A stretch of 7,858 nucleotides of DNA, taken from assembly GCA_947306605.1 (NCBI GenBank), contig CAMZHB010000069.1, positions 1 through 7,858 on the forward strand, read 5' to 3'. A program made the translations under genes and the position numbers. This stretch comes from an uncultured Prevotellaceae bacterium. Its GTDB lineage: Bacteria > Bacteroidota > Bacteroidia > Bacteroidales > Bacteroidaceae. Under the pieces are notes generated by a model. That model did no database searches, was not told the DNA's origin, and saw only the letters and a list, made by a program, of their open reading frames with translations. Below are positions 5,462 to 7,858 of the stretch, piece by piece. Position 1 is the first letter of the stretch, and each line of letters opens with the position of its first letter.

Positions 5462-6313
5462 ATGATAGAAATCATCAAAACAAAGGCTGCTCTCGACGCC
5501 CGGCTTTCGGAAGTGCGCAAGTCCGGCAAAACGATAGGTCTGGTGCCTACAATGGGTGCCCTTCACGCAGGTCATGCCTCGTTGGTGGAACGTTCGGTCA
5601 GGGAAAACGGATTTACCGTGGTCAGTGACTTTGTTAATCCCACCCAATTCAATGATAAGAACGACCTGAAGCATTATCCGCGCACTTTTGAAGCCGACTG
5701 CGCTTTGCTGGAACGCGTCGGAGCCGACTGTGTGTTCTTTCCCGAAGTGAGCGAGATGTATCCCGAACCCGATACAAGGCACTTCAGTTATCCTCCGACG
5801 GACACTGTGATGGAGGGAGTGCGACGTCCGGGACACTTTAACGGGGTTTGTCAGATTGTAAGTAAACTGTTCTATGCCGTAAAGCCCACTCGCGCTTATT
5901 TTGGAGAGAAGGATTTTCAACAGATAGCCGTCATACAGGCCATGGTAAAGGACTTGGACATTCCCGTGGAGATTTGTCCGTGTCCCATAGTGCGTGAACA
6001 AGACGGATTGGCCTTAAGTAGCCGCAACCGTCTGCTGGATGCGAGTGAACGTCTGCTGGCTGTGAACATCAGCAGGGCACTTTTCCTGAGCCAGGCCTTT
6101 GCAAAGACCCACAGTGTCAGGGAAACGCGCAACTATGTGGTCTCCATGCTCGATGCTCTCGAAGGATTGCGTGTGGAATATTTTGAAATCGTCGATGCGA
6201 AATCGTTGCTGCCGGTGGAATCTTGGAACGACGCCGGGGCTGTGCAGGGTTGCATCACGGTATATTGCGGCAAAACGCCCGTACGTCTCATTGATAACAT
6301 TAAATATAAATAA
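5462..6313 (+). CDS. panC: Pantoate--beta-alanine ligase (pantothenate synthetase)
   Basis: PanC joins D-pantoate and beta-alanine with ATP, via pantoyl-adenylate, to make pantothenate (vitamin B5, the coenzyme A precursor) in the cytosol. At 283 residues it has the family's usual length. The HxGH nucleotide motif is in PTMGALHAGH (29-38). FVNPTQF (57-63), RPGHFNGV with FGEKDFQQ (mid-protein) and the KMSKS-like LSSRN (185-189) are all present. Start 5462 is supported by AGGAG at 5456-5460, unusually close to the ATG, and by the family N-terminus. panD follows 17 bases downstream and makes the beta-alanine, so they form an operon. Two oddities: Asp56 stands in the buried VVS-x-FVNP strand where Ile or Val is usual, and codons 191-199 (LLDASERLL) share 27 identical bases with the TolC-family gene at 6906-6932. 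Confidence 0.97.
   Translation: MIEIIKTKAALDARLSEVRKSGKTIGLVPTMGALHAGHASLVERSVRENGFTVVSDFVNPTQFNDKNDLKHYPRTFEADCALLERVGADCVFFPEVSEMYPEPDTRHFSYPPTDTVMEGVRRPGHFNGVCQIVSKLFYAVKPTRAYFGEKDFQQIAVIQAMVKDLDIPVEICPCPIVREQDGLALSSRNRLLDASERLLAVNISRALFLSQAFAKTHSVRETRNYVVSMLDALEGLRVEYFEIVDAKSLLPVESWNDAGAVQGCITVYCGKTPVRLIDNIKYK
6032..6058 (+). repeat. 27-bp coding repeat, copy A (in panC)
   Basis: This is identical at all 27 bases to the minus strand of 6906-6932. Both copies are in frame and encode L-L-D-A-S-E-R-L-L with the same nine codons. Identity stops sharply at both ends except for a lone matching base. In panC the segment follows the LSSRN motif. Confidence 0.97.
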
Positions 6314-6330
6314 GCGGAGGAACCAGAATC

Positions 6331-6678
6331 ATGTTCGTTGAAGTTTTGAAGTCTAAAATCCATTGCGTCCGCGTCACCGACGCCGAGTTGAACTATATAG
6401 GCAGCATCACAATCGATGAAGACCTCATGGATGCCGTAGATATATTGCCCGGAGAGCATGTTTACATCGTTGACAACAATAATGGCGAACGCTTTGAAAC
6501 GTATGTCATCAAGGGAGAACGGGGTAGCGGCTGCATATGTCTCAACGGTGCTGCGGCACGTAAGGTACAAGTAGGCGATGTGGTCATCATAATGGCTTAT
6601 GCAACCATGACGCCGGAAGAAGCCAAGGACTTTAAGCCGAAAATCATCTTCCCCGACACGGCCACAAACCATCTGTAG
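6331..6678 (+). CDS. panD: Aspartate 1-decarboxylase precursor
   Basis: PanD converts L-aspartate to beta-alanine, the substrate of the adjacent PanC. It is made as an inactive pro-enzyme that cleaves itself between Gly24 and Ser25, leaving a pyruvoyl group on Ser25. The site is present at the E. coli positions (YIGS, Tyr22-Ser25), as are Lys9, Arg54, Thr57 and Tyr58 (NGERFETY) and the LNGAAAR loop. The 115-residue length is near the family's 115-126. GGAGG at 6316-6320, ten bases before the ATG, is one of the few good ribosome sites here. The gene lies 17 bases after panC and ends at TAG, a useful check that TAG acts as a stop codon in this genome. A hairpin terminator follows. Confidence 0.97.
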   Translation: MFVEVLKSKIHCVRVTDAELNYIGSITIDEDLMDAVDILPGEHVYIVDNNNGERFETYVIKGERGSGCICLNGAAARKVQVGDVVIIMAYATMTPEEAKDFKPKIIFPDTATNHL

Positions 6679-6703
6679 TCTCCTATACGGGATATAAAAA
6701 ATA

Positions 6704-6742
6704 AAAAGTCCAACATGGTTTCTGCTATGTCGGATTTATTTT
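6704..6742. terminator. Bidirectional terminator between panD and the TolC-family gene
   Basis: A 13-bp stem pairs 6706-6718 with 6725-6737 around a six-base loop (TTTCTG). It has one mismatch (A6712/C6731) and two G-T pairs. TTTATTTT trails it on the plus strand (6735-6742). An A-rich run before it (6695-6707) gives a U-rich tail for minus-strand transcripts. It serves both convergent units. The rest of the 149-base gap shows only a 10-bp direct repeat, GCACGTTGTC (6773-6782 and 6802-6811). Confidence 0.75.
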
Positions 6743-6827
6743 ATGCCATGTGCCCCCTTGTGACAGTCAACCGCACGTTGTCCCGAAGCAGACGGCAAAT
6801 GGCACGTTGTCAGTCTGAAAATGCAGT

Positions 6828-7858
6828 TTACGAAAGGTATTCTTTAATTTTTCCCGCAATGTGCATCAGCGATATCTCGCATACCTTCGTGGTGTATCTC
6901 GCGGTCAGCAGACGTTCACTCGCATCCAGCAGGCTCTTTTGTGCCTCACGCATTTCGATACCTGAGAGTTGTCCCAGAAGAAAGCGCTCGTGGGCGATGC
7001 TGTAGTTGCTTTCAGCCACTTTAAGGTTCTCCTGCTCCAGGTTGACTACCTTGAGGTTGTTCTGATATGCCTGCCACAGGTCCAGAAGGTCGGCTTCCAA
7101 ATCGCGCAGTGCACTTTGCCGGGCTAATTGGGCGTTTTCGAGTGAAATACGTGCATTGCGTTCTTCGCGGGCCTTGTTTTTGTCAAACAGATTAAAGCCT
7201 ACCGTAACGCCAATGTCAGGTCCCCAGCCGCTGTTGTTGCGTGTGCCGCCTTTTGAATAGGCTCTCTGGCTGTATCCGTAGCCTGTTTTCAGACGCAGGT
7301 AGGGATAATGGCTCGATTTAGTCTTACGCAGGTCGGCCTGACTCACTCTTTCGGCCGAGGCAGCCAGGAGTAACGTGGGACTGTAAGCCATCATGTGTTG
7401 GCGCAATTCCTCATAGTCGAGCCCGGAATTGAGGTTGATGAGCGTATCCTTGATTTGGAACGTCTGGGCAATGTTTTCGACGTTCATCATCTGGTTCAAC
7501 CGTATGCGCGAAGTGCTTATCAGTTCCCTCTGTTTCAGATATAGGGAGCTGTCAGCATTGAAATCGACCGACGCTTGTTGGAAATCGAGACGGCTACCTT
7601 TGCCAACGAGATAACGGGCCTCGGCTATACGCATGCGTTCACGCGAGAGACTGACGGCATACTGGTAATTGCGGAGACGTAACTCCTGTTGCAGCACGTT
7701 GTAATATTCAGTTGTGATGTCGGCCATCAGTTGTTCGGCATCCTGACGTGTTTGTAGTTCGCCCTGTTTCTGCAGTTCGCGCAACCGTTGCAGGGTACAT
7801 TGCATGCCATATCCGTCGAAAAGCGTCCAACCGAGGTCTACGGAAGCGTCAAAAATGC
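6828..7858 (-). CDS. TolC-family outer membrane efflux protein, 5'-truncated
   Basis: The frame is open to the right edge and the N-terminus lies outside the window. About 342 residues are visible; family members have about 420-490. The segment upstream of the first in-window ATG (7805) reads ASVDLGWTLFDGYG, the typical beta-strand motif of this family, so that ATG is not the start. Long alternating helices rich in Gln, Leu and Arg follow, with the internal duplication of the OEP fold: RERMRIAEARYLVGKGSRLDFQQA in the first half, LKVAESNYSIAHERFLLGQL in the second. A second strand region, VGFNLFDKNKAREE, precedes the second helical pair. Such proteins form trimeric exit ducts for RND, ABC or MFS pumps. 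Partner genes would be upstream, beyond the edge. LLDASERLL near the C-terminus is encoded by the 27-bp repeat shared with panC. It ends in TAA. Confidence 0.9.
   Translation of the reverse strand, partial: IFDASVDLGWTLFDGYGMQCTLQRLRELQKQGELQTRQDAEQLMADITTEYYNVLQQELRLRNYQYAVSLSRERMRIAEARYLVGKGSRLDFQQASVDFNADSSLYLKQRELISTSRIRLNQMMNVENIAQTFQIKDTLINLNSGLDYEELRQHMMAYSPTLLLAASAERVSQADLRKTKSSHYPYLRLKTGYGYSQRAYSKGGTRNNSGWGPDIGVTVGFNLFDKNKAREERNARISLENAQLARQSALRDLEADLLDLWQAYQNNLKVVNLEQENLKVAESNYSIAHERFLLGQLSGIEMREAQKSLLDASERLLTARYTTKVCEISLMHIAGKIKEYLS
6906..6932 (-). repeat. 27-bp coding repeat, copy B (in the TolC-family gene)
   Basis: This is the inverted partner of 6032-6058, 27 of 27 identical and in the same codon phase (LLDASERLL). 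TolC-family proteins often have a leucine-rich SLLDA-x-x-x-LL segment near this place, so the sequence fits the gene natively. The two copies are 847 bases apart. Confidence 0.97.

Noticed and set aside
6773..6811. 10-bp direct repeat GCACGTTGTC in the panD/TolC gap
   Set aside because: Too short and isolated to support an operator or attachment site.

Overview
The window looks like chromosomal DNA of a Bacteroidota member, most likely order Bacteroidales. The protein families point there: a DUF4270 lipoprotein next to a short GT5-like protein, and panC/panD with Bacteroides-like sequence. Several promoters carry the Bacteroidota -7 motif TAnnTTTG, and strong Shine-Dalgarno sites are mostly absent. 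Gene content is housekeeping. No tRNA, rRNA, CRISPR array, phage gene or insertion sequence was seen, and no stretch over 300 bases lacks a gene.

Layout. At 1-61 (-) lies the first part of infC (IF3). At 219-2162 (-) lies thrS (threonyl-tRNA synthetase), split by an in-frame TAG at 1482-1484 directly followed by ATG. At 2280-2891 (+) lies an IMPACT/YigZ-family gene, divergent from thrS. A bidirectional terminator follows, then a two-gene minus-strand unit: a GT5-domain-only glycosyltransferase-like gene (4473-5288) upstream of a DUF4270 lipoprotein gene (2987-4429). Divergent from it is the panC-panD operon (5462-6678, +) for pantothenate synthesis. A second bidirectional terminator separates panD from a convergent TolC-family outer-membrane efflux gene (6828 to the right edge, -), cut at its 5' end.

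Working together. thrS and infC form the usual translation cluster, though infC seems to have its own promoter. panC and panD supply the last pantothenate step and its beta-alanine substrate. The GT5-like protein and the lipoprotein look co-transcribed; their joint role is unknown.

The most unusual signals are three. First, the amber codon in thrS falls at the junction between the editing and catalytic halves. Second, a 33-bp near-identical sequence (32/33) is shared in the same reading frame by the yigZ 3' end and the interior of the GT5-like gene. Third, a 27-bp perfect identity is shared in frame by panC and the TolC-family gene. Both shared segments are inverted repeats in the DNA and sense-sense identities in the mRNAs. 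No wholly new system could be demonstrated from the sequence alone.
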